Shown: positions 1 to 9,091, counted from the first letter of the stretch. The stretch: DNA of 32,394 nucleotides from Promethearchaeum sp. (GCA_030613185.1 JAUWMK010000005.1:1-32394), one strand, 5' to 3'. Made by a program: numbers and translations. Notes: generated from the sequence alone by a model not told the origin.

Positions 1-550
1 AATCTTTAATTATATTTCTAAGTTCCCATCTAAATTCGGCGCTGATTTTTGGATCTAATGATCCTAAAGGTTCGTCCATGATCAGAATTTTTGCTCCACT
101 GCAAATAGCCCGTGCAATTCCAATTCTTTGTAAATCTCCATTACCCCATCCAATTGGTATTTCATCTGCGCGATCTTCTAAGCCTACAATTTTTAAAGCT
201 TTTTCTCCTTGCTCAATAATATAATTTTCATCATATCCTTGCACATTTAGTGCATATGTACAGTTTTCCCAAACACTTATTGGAAAAATATTAAAATCTT
301 GGAAAACAAAAGCAATACTTCTTGATTGTGGAGGGTTATTTGTGACATCCAATCCATTTAAAAGAATGCTTCCAAATGTCGGCTGAGTTAAGCCAGAAAT
401 CATTCTTAGCAACGTAGTTTTACCACAACCGCTGGGTCCTAATATGAAAACATAGTCACCATCGCTTATTGTCAAATCTACTTCGGATACTGCTATTACT
501 CGACCTTGATCAAAGGTTTTTGTCATATTTTTTAGTAATATATCTGGCAT
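1..550 (-). CDS. ABC transporter ATP-binding protein (3' end cut by window edge)
   Basis: This is the ATPase subunit of an importer whose permease and binding protein lie just upstream on the same strand. The first 183 residues are visible; the C-terminal part lies outside the window. The ATG at 550 begins MPDILLKNMTKTF. The Walker A motif GPSGCGKT is at residues 38-45, the Q-loop FVFQD is near 82-85, Walker B ILIMDEP is at 155-161 and the D-loop SLD follows. The signature motif is unusual: where LSGGQQQR is expected the protein reads WGNGDLQR (about 135-142), so the signature Ser and the first Gly are replaced. The family (sulfate/molybdate/thiamine/iron importer class) is clear from the fold motifs and neighbours. 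The substrate cannot be told from sequence alone. Confidence 0.93.
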   Translation of the reverse strand, partial: MPDILLKNMTKTFDQGRVIAVSEVDLTISDGDYVFILGPSGCGKTTLLRMISGLTQPTFGSILLNGLDVTNNPPQSRSIAFVFQDFNIFPISVWENCTYALNVQGYDENYIIEQGEKALKIVGLEDRADEIPIGWGNGDLQRIGIARAICSGAKILIMDEPLGSLDPKISAEFRWELRNIIKD

Positions 551-568
551 ATCGTTGACTCCATATTT

Positions 569-2236
569 TCATAAACCTTCTTTTTTTGAAGGGGAAATAA
601 TTCGTAATAAGAAAAGTAGGACCGCGCTTAACAAAATAACTAAAACGCTTGCAAATGCAGCAGAAGGAAAGGCATTTGCTTCTACCCAATCTACAATAAG
701 GACTGGAATTGTTCTATCTGGTCCCATCACAATTAATGTAGCTCCAGTCTCCCCCAAACTTCTAGTAAATGCTGCAATCATACCTGCAATTATCCCATTT
801 TTTATTGCGGGGAGAGTTATTTTTCTAAAAGTGGTAAGAGGTGCCGACCCCAAAGTTGCACTTGCTTCTTCATGTCCACTTTTCAATGTTTTTATTGTTG
901 CTGCTATAGGTCTAACAACATAAGGAAGAGTAAAAGTCATATGAACAAATATTATCATTAAAAAACCAGGTTGAGCAAAATTAAGTCCGGCGGGTCCCCA
1001 AAACATGAACACTGCAAATCCCAAGGCAGCACTTGGTATGGTTAATGGAATATCCAATATTGTATCCATTATGCTTTGAATTTTCCCCCAATTCTCTCTT
1101 GTTAATATAAAAGCAAATGGTAACCCAATCAATACATCTATAATCACAACAATAAATCCTATTTGAAAAGAATTCACAAGTGCAATCCATAAATGTGCCC
1201 ACTTATGGTCAGCTCCAAATAATTCAGTCCGGAGTATTTGAGGTGCAATTTGAGTAACAATGTAAAATGATGGTATTAATATGAAAATTAGCATCAATAA
1301 GCCACTTACTATTTTTATTCCTCGTGTAAAGATAGGTTTTGATAAGAATTTTTCCCAACTTAGATGAATTTGCCAAAATTCTTTTTGAGCTACATTTCTC
1401 CGGGCAATAAGTTTAACAATAATAAGCAAACAAAGCGAAATTAATATTAGAATTAATGAGAGAAATGAAGCACTTGAGAAATATGTTTGTTTGCGCAATC
1501 CAACAACCATAATTGGTGCTGTTTCTATCAATCCCGCACAAATCATTGTAGCTCCTGTTTCTCCTAAAGATCTAGTGAATGCTAATATTGCCCCTGCAAT
1601 TAAGCCTTCTCTGATTAGGGGGGATGAAATTGTCTTAAAAACTGTTAATTTTGGCGCAGAAAGTGTCATTGCTGCTTTTTCTAAAAGAGGATTTACTTTT
1701 TCAATTGCAATTTTTAGATTTCTTACGATATAGGGATATGTAAAAGCAATATGGACAAATATTAGTAATATTTTTCCTGGAGTAACTTTGAAAATAGCCC
1801 AAAATAGCATAATTGAAAAACCCAAAGCACTGGTGGGAACCGCCATGGGAAGATCTACAAATCCATCTAAAAGCTTCTTACCTGGAAAATCCCCTCGTGT
1901 TAATACAATTGCAATTGGGAAACCAATAATTATATCAATTCCAACAGCAATGAAAGCAATGGAAAATGATTCCCATAAAGCACTTTGAATATTCTTCCAT
2001 TCAAGATTTCCAAGCAATTTGTCTTCAAAAAGTCTCTCCCGAATTTCACCAACATTATCAATTACATTTGAGAGAATATTAATGATCGGTGCTGCTATAA
2101 TAATTATAAAAAAACCAATTACAATAACTTCTAAAGCGATTTTGAATTCCTTTTTAGAAAAATATCTCTCTAATCGAATTAGAATTGGTTTTTTTCTTTT
2201 TTCTTTATTAAATTCGGTAGATATTGTCATATTCAA
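569..2236 (-). CDS. ABC transporter permease, two fused transmembrane units
   Basis: This 555-residue inner membrane protein contains two copies of the binding-protein-dependent permease domain. Each copy has an EAA loop that docks the ATPase: EKAAMTLSAPKLTVF near residues 186-200 and EEASATLGSAPLTTF near 456-470. Each loop is followed by the same AFTRSLGETGAT segment, so the halves are internal duplicates. Fused permeases of this layout occur in the ThiP/FbpB and sulfate/molybdate-type importers. The start is probably the TTG at 2236, with AGGA 6 nt upstream; an in-frame ATG follows at 2230. The ATG just upstream of the TTG (rev. strand ATGAATTGA) closes after two codons and is not the start. 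The gene is 12 nt downstream of the binding protein gene, so the two are co-transcribed. Confidence 0.93.
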   Translation of the reverse strand: MNMTISTEFNKEKRKKPILIRLERYFSKKEFKIALEVIVIGFFIIIIAAPIINILSNVIDNVGEIRERLFEDKLLGNLEWKNIQSALWESFSIAFIAVGIDIIIGFPIAIVLTRGDFPGKKLLDGFVDLPMAVPTSALGFSIMLFWAIFKVTPGKILLIFVHIAFTYPYIVRNLKIAIEKVNPLLEKAAMTLSAPKLTVFKTISSPLIREGLIAGAILAFTRSLGETGATMICAGLIETAPIMVVGLRKQTYFSSASFLSLILILISLCLLIIVKLIARRNVAQKEFWQIHLSWEKFLSKPIFTRGIKIVSGLLMLIFILIPSFYIVTQIAPQILRTELFGADHKWAHLWIALVNSFQIGFIVVIIDVLIGLPFAFILTRENWGKIQSIMDTILDIPLTIPSAALGFAVFMFWGPAGLNFAQPGFLMIIFVHMTFTLPYVVRPIAATIKTLKSGHEEASATLGSAPLTTFRKITLPAIKNGIIAGMIAAFTRSLGETGATLIVMGPDRTIPVLIVDWVEANAFPSAAFASVLVILLSAVLLFLLRIISPSKKEGL

Positions 2237-2248
2237 TTCATTTCCTGT

Positions 2249-3424
2249 CTAATCTTTATTTCTTGTTAATAACCATAAATCAGGAATTCTGGCAATTACA
2301 GTTCCATCAGTTGGAGGAAATAACTCTAATATTAGCGATGGATCAGAAATCACTCCGTGTTCTTCATTAAAAGATTGATTGTAGGTTTCATATATAGTCG
2401 GATCTTCTAAAAGAGAATTGTTTATTGGTCTAAATCCTGTTGAAATTGCCTTTTTAATCATATCATCCCTTCCTAAGAAGGAAAGATATTCATCGGCCAC
2501 CATTCTCTGCTCTGCTGTTATCCAATCTGCATTTAAAATACAAAAAGGATGATCGGAATAAAGTGAACCTTCAATTGGATAAACAGCTCTTATTTTTTGC
2601 CCATATTTCTCTTCAGCGGGGATACAATAATCTTGTACTAAATTTTCGTATAAAATAGCAATCTGTAATGCTTCAGGACCTTGGTCTCTCATGTATTTTC
2701 CAAGAAATCCTGTGGATTTTCCATAAAATATTGCGGAACTTTCAATTACTCTCATCCAGTTTATTACATCATTATCGGAAATATTATCTATTGTTATTTT
2801 TGAAGGATCCATATTTAAATATCCACTAACCATCATTATCGTTGCCATAAATCCACTATTTGAAGCTCTAGGATCTGTATGTGCCATTTTAATAAGATCG
2901 GGGTTTTCTTTAATGAGATCATGTAGCTCATTAAAACCATTAAATGGATAAGAGTTGTAAAATTCCTCCCAAACTGCGATTACTACAGGAGAATATATTA
3001 AACGCGTGAAATTAGGAGCAATTATTTTATTACCATAGTTAATTTGTGACCATTTTGCATTTAAAAGAGGAACCCATATATTTGAAGCTGGGGACCAAAT
3101 TACAGGTTTAATTTCTTCATTTAATAATGAAATTAATGAATCCCCTGAACCATAAGGTTGAAAATCAAGATTAATTGGTTTTAAAGATGGATCTGTTTGG
3201 CGTTTTTCTTCCCAATATTTCTGAAATAAGCCAGAGGATTCAGAAATCCATGAAGCTTTTTCGCTTGAATAAACCATTGATAATTTAATTACATTTTCTT
3301 GGGAATCTTGAAAAATTAAACCACCAATCATTGATCCTCCAAAAAATCCGAATAATAACCAAAATATAAATGTAGATGCTTGAGTTTTATTTCTTAAATA
3401 TTTTTTTCCAGTTTTCTGCTTCAT
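2249..3424 (-). CDS. ABC transporter substrate-binding protein, membrane-anchored
   Basis: This 391-residue protein has a basic N-terminus and one hydrophobic anchor (about residues 17-38), followed by an extracytoplasmic domain. That domain resembles type 2 periplasmic binding proteins of the molybdate/sulfate-like group: an N-terminal strand IKLSMVYSSEKASWI, then KPVIWSPASNIWVPLLNA and AHTDPRASNSGFMAT, which matches the family's ligand-loop pattern. In an archaeon it would be held at the outer face of the membrane and deliver ligand to the fused permease. It is the second gene of a transcript that continues into permease and ATPase. The ligand is not identifiable: the molybdate or tungstate oxyanion-binding residues cannot be assigned by eye. 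Confidence 0.88.
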   Translation of the reverse strand: MKQKTGKKYLRNKTQASTFIFWLLFGFFGGSMIGGLIFQDSQENVIKLSMVYSSEKASWISESSGLFQKYWEEKRQTDPSLKPINLDFQPYGSGDSLISLLNEEIKPVIWSPASNIWVPLLNAKWSQINYGNKIIAPNFTRLIYSPVVIAVWEEFYNSYPFNGFNELHDLIKENPDLIKMAHTDPRASNSGFMATIMMVSGYLNMDPSKITIDNISDNDVINWMRVIESSAIFYGKSTGFLGKYMRDQGPEALQIAILYENLVQDYCIPAEEKYGQKIRAVYPIEGSLYSDHPFCILNADWITAEQRMVADEYLSFLGRDDMIKKAISTGFRPINNSLLEDPTIYETYNQSFNEEHGVISDPSLILELFPPTDGTVIARIPDLWLLTRNKD

Positions 3425-3437
3425 AAAAACACCATAA

Positions 3438-3551
3438 TTATCCCGCTATTTGTTGAATATATTGATTAATATAAGAAAAACTAATTCCTAATAAAAATCC
3501 GAACGCAAAAATACATGCAAAAATTATTATATTCTTAGTTTTATTTTTCAA
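3438..3551 (-). CDS. 37-residue single-span membrane peptide
   Basis: A small open frame begins with TTG at 3551, with GGAG about 9 nt upstream, and ends at TAA 3438-3440, only 13 nt before the binding-protein start. The product is a Lys/Asn-rich N-terminus, one hydrophobic span (roughly residues 8-26, IIIFACIFAFGFLLGISFS) and a short tail ending NQYIQQIAG. Its tight spacing suggests it is the first gene of the ABC transporter transcript. A second peptide of similar design is encoded at 10149-10271 (shared pattern LG, I/L, S/T, F, then NQxIQ). No known family is recognised. It may be a small transporter accessory subunit, but that is a guess from position. Confidence 0.55.
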   Translation of the reverse strand: MKNKTKNIIIFACIFAFGFLLGISFSYINQYIQQIAG

Positions 3552-3621
3552 GTTTCACTTGCTCCTAATTGTGTATATCTCTGATAAAAAATGAAATTTC
3601 TCCATATGAATCATATGTGTT

Positions 3622-5412
3622 TTAATTTTTGTTATCGAAAAGGTCGATAAGCTTAAATGAATTTACATCTACTATTCCCATGTCAGTAATCTTTATTTCT
3701 GGAATAACTGCTAATGCCATAAAACTCATTGTCATGAACACGTTTTCGAGAGAACTTCCCATTTCTCTAGCCGATTTTTTGACATTATTATAATTTTCTA
3801 CAATTTTTTCAATTGGGTCGGACGACATTAACCCCGCTATTGGAAGAGGGAAATATGTTAAAATATCATTCTTAAGGGATGCCATTCCACCACCTCTTTC
3901 TCTCATTATATTTGCGATTTTTGCCATACATTCATCATCTGTTCCTACAATAATTAAATTATGACTATCATGCGCAACAGTTGAAGCAATTGCTCCCTTT
4001 TTAATTCCAATTCCTTTAATTAAGCCTATACTATGAGATCCAGTCTTGTGATGTCTATCAAAAACTGCAATTTTTAATATATCTTCATTTGGATTAGATA
4101 CGATTTGTTTTTGACCATTTATCTCAATAATTGGCATTTTAATTTGTACGCGTCTAGTGATTAAGCTGATTGGGGTAGTCTGTATGATATTTGTTTGAAC
4201 AGACTGTTTTTTTCCATTATAGGGTATAATAAAGTCATCTGTAGTAATTTTATTGGTGATTTTGACACTATTAAGGAATTTTGAATAATCATATGATGGC
4301 ATTTCATTCTGCAGTGAATTATCTTTGACTACAATATCTCCATTAAATAATACATATGAAATATCAATCGATTCTAAGGATTTAAAAACGACAAGATTCG
4401 CTTTATATCCTTTTGAAATTTTTCCAATAGGTAGTCGATTTGTTAGCTTTAAGAAAGGTTCAATGTATTTACCAGGATTTAAAGTAGCTAAAGATATTGC
4501 TTTACATGTTGCTTGTTCTACTGACATTCTGGTTTTCTCTAAAATTATATCTCGGGCTTGTTTTATGATTCTATTTATATGTCCTCTTTGATACAATTCG
4601 GAGGGTGATAAATCATCTGAACAGAGCATAATTTTCTGAAGATCGATGCCTGCCTCAATTAAATCTGGAAGAATTCGATCCAAATCTCTTGTTGCACTTC
4701 CATAACGTAGAGATATAAACATTCCTGCATTAATTTTTTCTATAACTTCTGATGTAGTAGTGGACTCATGATCAGTCATTATTCTAACAATACCATCATT
4801 TTTACCGTTAGTAATGTAAGATGATAAATCCTTTCCACTTACTCCTGGGCAATGTCCATCAACAAGTTTTCTTGCAGTAATTGCAGCATCTACTTTTTCT
4901 CTTGCATCTCCAAACCCATGAATGATCCCTGGAAAATTCATCATTTCACCTAAACCATAAACATAATCAATTTTTAAAAGCTCTTTGATATCTGTAACAC
5001 TTATTGTAGCACCAGAGTGTTCTAAATGGGTCGCAGGAACGCAAGAAGGAATTCCAATATATATGTCCATTGGAGTTATCTTAGCTTGATCTATCCAAGA
5101 TTTAATTCCTTCTTTGCCGGAAACATTTGCAATCTCGTGAGGGTCAACTAATGCACATGTAGTACCATGTTTTACAGCGTATTTTACAAATTCTAAAGGC
5201 GGCATCATGCTGGATTCAATATGAAGATGCGCTTCGATAAAACCTGGTGAAACATACTGTTCTTTTAAATCAATTATATCTTCACTTTCTGAAATTTGCT
5301 CAGTTATAGGTAGAATGTCTATAATTTCTCCATTATCTATAATAATATTTCTCAATTTAATAGATTGGTCCTCAACGTCAATTATATTCGCATTTTTAAG
5401 AATTATTTTCAT
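3622..5412 (-). CDS. ade: Adenine deaminase
   Basis: This enzyme hydrolyses adenine to hypoxanthine and ammonia. The 596-residue length fits the Ade family of metal-dependent amidohydrolases. The metal-site motif HLHIES (residues 62-67) is followed by VDPHEIANVSG (about 89-99), GLGEMMNFPG (153-162), DGHCPG (185-190), MTDHEST (212-218) and LCSDDLSP (263-270), all typical of the family. The C-terminal domain contains GGGMASLKNDIL and FPLPIAGLMS. It lies downstream of MTA phosphorylase and hypoxanthine phosphoribosyltransferase genes on the same strand, with carbonic anhydrase between. In that setting it supplies the middle step from adenine to hypoxanthine for IMP salvage. It starts at ATG 5412, and the family identification is secure. 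Confidence 0.96.
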   Translation of the reverse strand: MKIILKNANIIDVEDQSIKLRNIIIDNGEIIDILPITEQISESEDIIDLKEQYVSPGFIEAHLHIESSMMPPLEFVKYAVKHGTTCALVDPHEIANVSGKEGIKSWIDQAKITPMDIYIGIPSCVPATHLEHSGATISVTDIKELLKIDYVYGLGEMMNFPGIIHGFGDAREKVDAAITARKLVDGHCPGVSGKDLSSYITNGKNDGIVRIMTDHESTTTSEVIEKINAGMFISLRYGSATRDLDRILPDLIEAGIDLQKIMLCSDDLSPSELYQRGHINRIIKQARDIILEKTRMSVEQATCKAISLATLNPGKYIEPFLKLTNRLPIGKISKGYKANLVVFKSLESIDISYVLFNGDIVVKDNSLQNEMPSYDYSKFLNSVKITNKITTDDFIIPYNGKKQSVQTNIIQTTPISLITRRVQIKMPIIEINGQKQIVSNPNEDILKIAVFDRHHKTGSHSIGLIKGIGIKKGAIASTVAHDSHNLIIVGTDDECMAKIANIMRERGGGMASLKNDILTYFPLPIAGLMSSDPIEKIVENYNNVKKSAREMGSSLENVFMTMSFMALAVIPEIKITDMGIVDVNSFKLIDLFDNKN

Positions 5413-5452
5413 TTTTTATCCCTTATTATTGATTTTCAACTTAAAAAAAAAT

Positions 5453-6034
5453 CTATAAAAATACAACTTTCCCTGATTCTATGTCATATAATGCAGTTAT
5501 AATTTCTGGCTGATTCTCTTTAGGAATATTTTCATCTAAAAAATTTTTAAGAGTTTGTGCTTGTTCTTTAGCGTTTTCGTTCCATTTTCCTTGGTTAAAG
5601 AAACCAAACCAATCTAAAGGATCCTTGTTTCCTATTTTTTCTAAAGTTTCTAATAAATTATTACCCAATTTTTCCTTTATATGAATTATCTTTTTCTCAT
5701 TATCAAGAATTGCCATACCACAATCAGTATGCCCCATAATAACTATAAATTTTGCATTAAGCTCATATATTGCCACTAAAATTGATCTTAAAACATCTAA
5801 TGTTATAATATTACCTGCATTTTTAAGAACAAGTAATTCTCCTGGTTTAGATTGGAAAATTTTTTCAATGGGTACTCGAGAATCTATGCAACCTAAAATG
5901 ACTGCACGTAAAGAACCATTGATTGATGATGATCCATTCTTTTTTTTAATCCATTCTTTATTTCTATTCACTAAATACTCTTTAAATTGATCTTTTGATA
6001 TTTCTTCGTCCAATATATCAATTAAATTATTCAT
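5453..6034 (-). CDS. Beta-class carbonic anhydrase
   Basis: This zinc enzyme interconverts CO2 and bicarbonate. The 193-residue protein carries the beta-class signature: Cys49, Asp51 and Arg53 in GCIDSRVP, and His102 and Cys105 in GHTDCGMA, which give the Cys-His-Cys zinc site with the Asp-Arg dyad. The segment LKNAGNIIT between them is also characteristic. It sits between the phosphoribosyltransferase (34 nt upstream) and adenine deaminase (40 nt downstream) on one strand, so co-transcription is likely. Its role within a purine salvage set is not obvious; bicarbonate supply for carboxylation steps is one possibility. Confidence 0.93.
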   Translation of the reverse strand: MNNLIDILDEEISKDQFKEYLVNRNKEWIKKKNGSSSINGSLRAVILGCIDSRVPIEKIFQSKPGELLVLKNAGNIITLDVLRSILVAIYELNAKFIVIMGHTDCGMAILDNEKKIIHIKEKLGNNLLETLEKIGNKDPLDWFGFFNQGKWNENAKEQAQTLKNFLDENIPKENQPEIITALYDIESGKVVFL

Positions 6035-6068
6035 AGTTCTAAAAATCTAAAATAAATTAAAAAAACTT

Positions 6069-6788
6069 TCAATTTGAGAGATAGAATTTTTTATTTACCC
6101 CAATTATGAAAGGAAGGGATCTGAAATCATTGGATGCATCAATGCCATATCCTGCTACCCAAATATCTGGAACAGTAAATCCAATAAAAGTAAGATGGCT
6201 CTCGATGTATTTTCTTGATTGTTTAACCTCTTTTGATGGATTATCCAGATTTTTTAAAAGAAGAGTGCATATTTTCACAGAATTTACTTTCATTTTTTTA
6301 ACTAGATAATTCAAAAGTGCGTTAAGAGTGAATCCTTGATCAACAATATCTTCAATAATTATTATATCACGCTTTTCTATATCAGTAGGTTTTAATTCAA
6401 ACTTTACCTGGCGATTTATTTCTCCTTCTCTTTTGATTTCATCTTGATAAGTAGAAAGTTTAACTGTATGAAAAAAAACTTCTATCCCGCTAATTTTGTA
6501 AATTTCACGACCTAAATCTGCTCCAAAGATAAAAGCCCCAGTTAAAACTATTAAAAAATCAATTCTATCTTTATTATCCACTTTCTTGACTATTAACTGT
6601 GCTAATTCTTGAATTCTTTTTTTTAATGATTCTTCGGGAATTAAAAGCGATTTAAATCTATTATCAGAATATAAATTTTGATATACTTTATTATTTCCAT
6701 CTTCTTTTTCTTCAAAATTCTTGATTCCTTCCGTTGGTACACTAATTACGTTCATATATTCGTCTGAATTAATTATTTTTGAACACAT
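6069..6788 (-). CDS. hpt: Hypoxanthine phosphoribosyltransferase
   Basis: The enzyme joins hypoxanthine (or guanine) to PRPP to make IMP or GMP. The PRPP-binding loop IIIIEDIVDQGFT lies near residues 142-154 of the chosen protein, with the acidic pair E146 and D147. The PPi loop region VLTGAFIFGADLG comes before it. The C-terminal segment GFTVPDIWVAGYGIDASNDF followed by RSLPF is the hallmark of the HPRT subgroup. I chose ATG 6788 (239 residues) because a longer reading from 6908 would overlap the 3' end of the MTA phosphorylase gene and add a non-conserved Phe/Tyr-rich stretch. ATG 6755 is another option. Even so, the N-terminus is about 45 residues longer than usual. The gene follows MTA phosphorylase by 49 nt. 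Confidence 0.9.
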   Translation of the reverse strand: MCSKIINSDEYMNVISVPTEGIKNFEEKEDGNNKVYQNLYSDNRFKSLLIPEESLKKRIQELAQLIVKKVDNKDRIDFLIVLTGAFIFGADLGREIYKISGIEVFFHTVKLSTYQDEIKREGEINRQVKFELKPTDIEKRDIIIIEDIVDQGFTLNALLNYLVKKMKVNSVKICTLLLKNLDNPSKEVKQSRKYIESHLTFIGFTVPDIWVAGYGIDASNDFRSLPFIIGVNKKFYLSN

Positions 6789-6837
6789 TTCTTTCTGACT
6801 CCCATGAAATATTATGAAATAATAATAAAAATGATAT

Positions 6838-7701
6838 TTAAAAAATTGCACCATCTTTTCTATGAGAACAGTGGCAACCTCTTTCTGAAGGAATTTTAGG
6901 AATAACATTTTTGATTATTTTCCGTAGGTTGTCAATATTTTGATTCATTGTTTCAATTACTTCTTCAATAGAAACTACCATTGGTTTAATTGGACCACTA
7001 CATTTTGGACATTTATCTCCATACATGACAATTCCGCAATTTGGGCATTCGCTCGCCCAACAATCAAGATCTGTTACAGTTGCAATTGATGAATAACACA
7101 TATTCATTTCAGCAGCTAATACAATTTCCGGAAATACAGTCATCCCGATAACATCCCCACCCCATTGGGCAAACATTCGAGATTCCGCTCGAGTTGAGAA
7201 TCGTGGGCCATTTACACATACATATGTTCCACCACTAGCGATATTTAAACCAAGATCTATACCTGTCTTATAAAGTAAGTTATTCATTTCAGGACAAAAT
7301 GGATCTGCTTGACTAATATGACATACTTCTCCACCATCATAGAAAGTTTGATTGCGACCGTTTGTTCTATCAATGTATTGATCTACAACTACAAATACTC
7401 CTTTATCAGATTTTGGAGTTAATCCCCCTACAGCACATGGTGAAAAAATCCTTTTTACTCCAAGTTCTTTCATCGCCCATATATTCGCCCTATAATTTAT
7501 TGAATGTGGTGGAAGAATATGTTTCGGACCATGACGCTCTAAAAAAGCGACTTTTTTATCTCCGAACTTTCCAATTTTTATTAGGTCTGAAGGAGCTCCA
7601 TAAGGAGTATAGATTTTAACAGCCTTAACATCTTCAAGATCAATATCAGCACCAGATCCTCCAATAATTCCAATTTCAATATCCTTATTATTATAACCCA
7701 T
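6838..7701 (-). CDS. mtnP: S-methyl-5'-thioadenosine phosphorylase with zinc-ribbon insertion
   Basis: This enzyme cleaves methylthioadenosine with phosphate, giving adenine and methylthioribose-1-phosphate. The nucleoside phosphorylase fold is shown by IGIIGGSG (10-17), the phosphate-site ERHGPKH (55-61), SPCAVGGL (87-94), NGPRFSTRAE (164-173) and VIGMTVFPE (184-192). The C-terminal GCHCSH (Cys276, Cys278) is the CxC motif found in many archaeal members. A departure from the family is a segment of about 24 residues with two CxxC pairs (Cys219, Cys222, Cys231, Cys234) between the TDLDCW and SIEEV elements. It looks like a zinc ribbon next to the purine-site Asp. The gene starts 82 nt from the divergent beta-CASP nuclease gene and leads the purine salvage cluster. 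Confidence 0.94.
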   Translation of the reverse strand: MGYNNKDIEIGIIGGSGADIDLEDVKAVKIYTPYGAPSDLIKIGKFGDKKVAFLERHGPKHILPPHSINYRANIWAMKELGVKRIFSPCAVGGLTPKSDKGVFVVVDQYIDRTNGRNQTFYDGGEVCHISQADPFCPEMNNLLYKTGIDLGLNIASGGTYVCVNGPRFSTRAESRMFAQWGGDVIGMTVFPEIVLAAEMNMCYSSIATVTDLDCWASECPNCGIVMYGDKCPKCSGPIKPMVVSIEEVIETMNQNIDNLRKIIKNVIPKIPSERGCHCSHRKDGAIF

Positions 7702-7783
7702 AATTGATATTTATTGAGGGATCTTAAAAAAGGAATTCCAAAACATCTTAAATTTTCGTGCATTTAATTTTAGTGTATTTAAA

Positions 7784-9079
7784 ATGGTAAAAATTCGCTT
7801 TTTAGGGGCATGTGGAGAAGTAGGAAGAAGTGGAGTATTAATAGAATCAGAAGATACAGAAGATGCAGTTCTATGCGATTATGGGAAAAAAATGGAAGGA
7901 GAAGAAGTTTTTCCAGAACACGTTAGTGGAAAAAAGCTATCTGGTATAGTTTTATCCCATTCTCATGTAGATCACTGTGGAGGTATCCCGCTTTTTTATA
8001 TTTCTGGTTCAGTTCCATTATATAGTACTGAATTAACATATCGGATATCTGAAATCCTTTTACATGATATGCTTAAAATTACTTCAGGATATCTACCTTT
8101 TCACAAATCTGAATTATATAAAATGAGAAAATATACTCAGTTTTTAAAATATGGACAGAAAAGGAAAATTGGAAGTAATACTTGGATAACTCTTTATAAT
8201 GCAGGGCATATTCCTGGAAGTGCAATGATATTGGTCGAAATGGATGGAAAGAATATTTTATACACTGGGGATATTAATACAACAGAAACTCAATTATTAA
8301 AAGGCGTTGACCCCTTAGAAATTCCTTTAATTGATGTCATTATTACTGAAACAACGTATGGAACAACTGATCACGATCCAAGAAATAAAACTGAAGAGTC
8401 TTTTATTAAATGTGTTAATGATGTATTAGATAATGAAGGAATTGTGCTAAATGCTGCATTTGGCGTATCTAGAAGTCAAGAAATTGCTTTGGTATTGACA
8501 AAAAATAATAATAAAGGAAATTCTCGCATTACATTAGATGGAATGGCACGAAGAATCTCCAAAATTTATATTTCCTTTTCAGAAATGTTGAAAAATCCAA
8601 AAAAATTCGTAGATTCCATGAAAAAAATCCATTTCATAGATCAACAAAAACGCGATTATGAAAGAAGAAAAGCATCATCAGAATCGGGAATAATTATTGC
8701 ACCATCTGGAATGTTAAAAGGTGGAACTGCTCGTTATTATGCAGAAAACATCATAAATGGAGATAATAATGCCATCAATTTAGTTTCTTATCAAGTAGAT
8801 GGGACACCAGGAAAAATTTTACTGGAAAAAGGTGTGTATATTGATAAGAACACACATGAAGAAATTAAAGTAAAAGCTCAAATAAATCATTTTGATTTCA
8901 GCTCACACGCAGGAAAATCAGGATTAATTGAATTTTTAAACAATTTAAAATTCAAATCTGATAAAAAAGTATTTTGTGTGCATGGAGATGAAGAAGTTAT
9001 GAAAGAATTTGCCTCAAACATCTCTAAATTAGGATATATGGCAGAAACTCCCGAAACTGGAAAAATTTTCAAAATATAA
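7784..9079 (+). CDS. Beta-CASP metallo-beta-lactamase ribonuclease (CPSF/aCPSF2-like)
   Basis: This 431-residue two-metal nuclease acts on RNA (or possibly DNA). The lactamase signature SHSHVDH gives His59, His61, Asp63 and His64. Further ligands are His142 in NAGHIPGSA and Asp163 in YTGDINTTE. The beta-CASP part contains ITETTYG (187-193), APSGML, and the late HFDFSSHAG and FCVHGDEE elements. No N-terminal KH domains are present, so it is an aCPSF2-like short form, not the KH-bearing archaeal termination factor aCPSF1. It is transcribed divergently from MTA phosphorylase. The promoter region upstream has an ATTTAATTTT box about 20 nt before the ATG, suggesting a leaderless mRNA. Confidence 0.92.
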   Translation: MVKIRFLGACGEVGRSGVLIESEDTEDAVLCDYGKKMEGEEVFPEHVSGKKLSGIVLSHSHVDHCGGIPLFYISGSVPLYSTELTYRISEILLHDMLKITSGYLPFHKSELYKMRKYTQFLKYGQKRKIGSNTWITLYNAGHIPGSAMILVEMDGKNILYTGDINTTETQLLKGVDPLEIPLIDVIITETTYGTTDHDPRNKTEESFIKCVNDVLDNEGIVLNAAFGVSRSQEIALVLTKNNNKGNSRITLDGMARRISKIYISFSEMLKNPKKFVDSMKKIHFIDQQKRDYERRKASSESGIIIAPSGMLKGGTARYYAENIINGDNNAINLVSYQVDGTPGKILLEKGVYIDKNTHEEIKVKAQINHFDFSSHAGKSGLIEFLNNLKFKSDKKVFCVHGDEEVMKEFASNISKLGYMAETPETGKIFKI

Positions 9080-9091
9080 ATCTTTTTAAAA

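Noticed and set aside
569-2252. Several open frames on the plus strand across the permease gene
   Set aside because: They are antisense shadows of the permease, with no family motifs and no promoter.
6789-6908. Longer N-terminus for the hypoxanthine phosphoribosyltransferase
   Set aside because: It would overlap the end of the MTA phosphorylase gene and adds a Phe/Tyr-rich segment not seen in the family.
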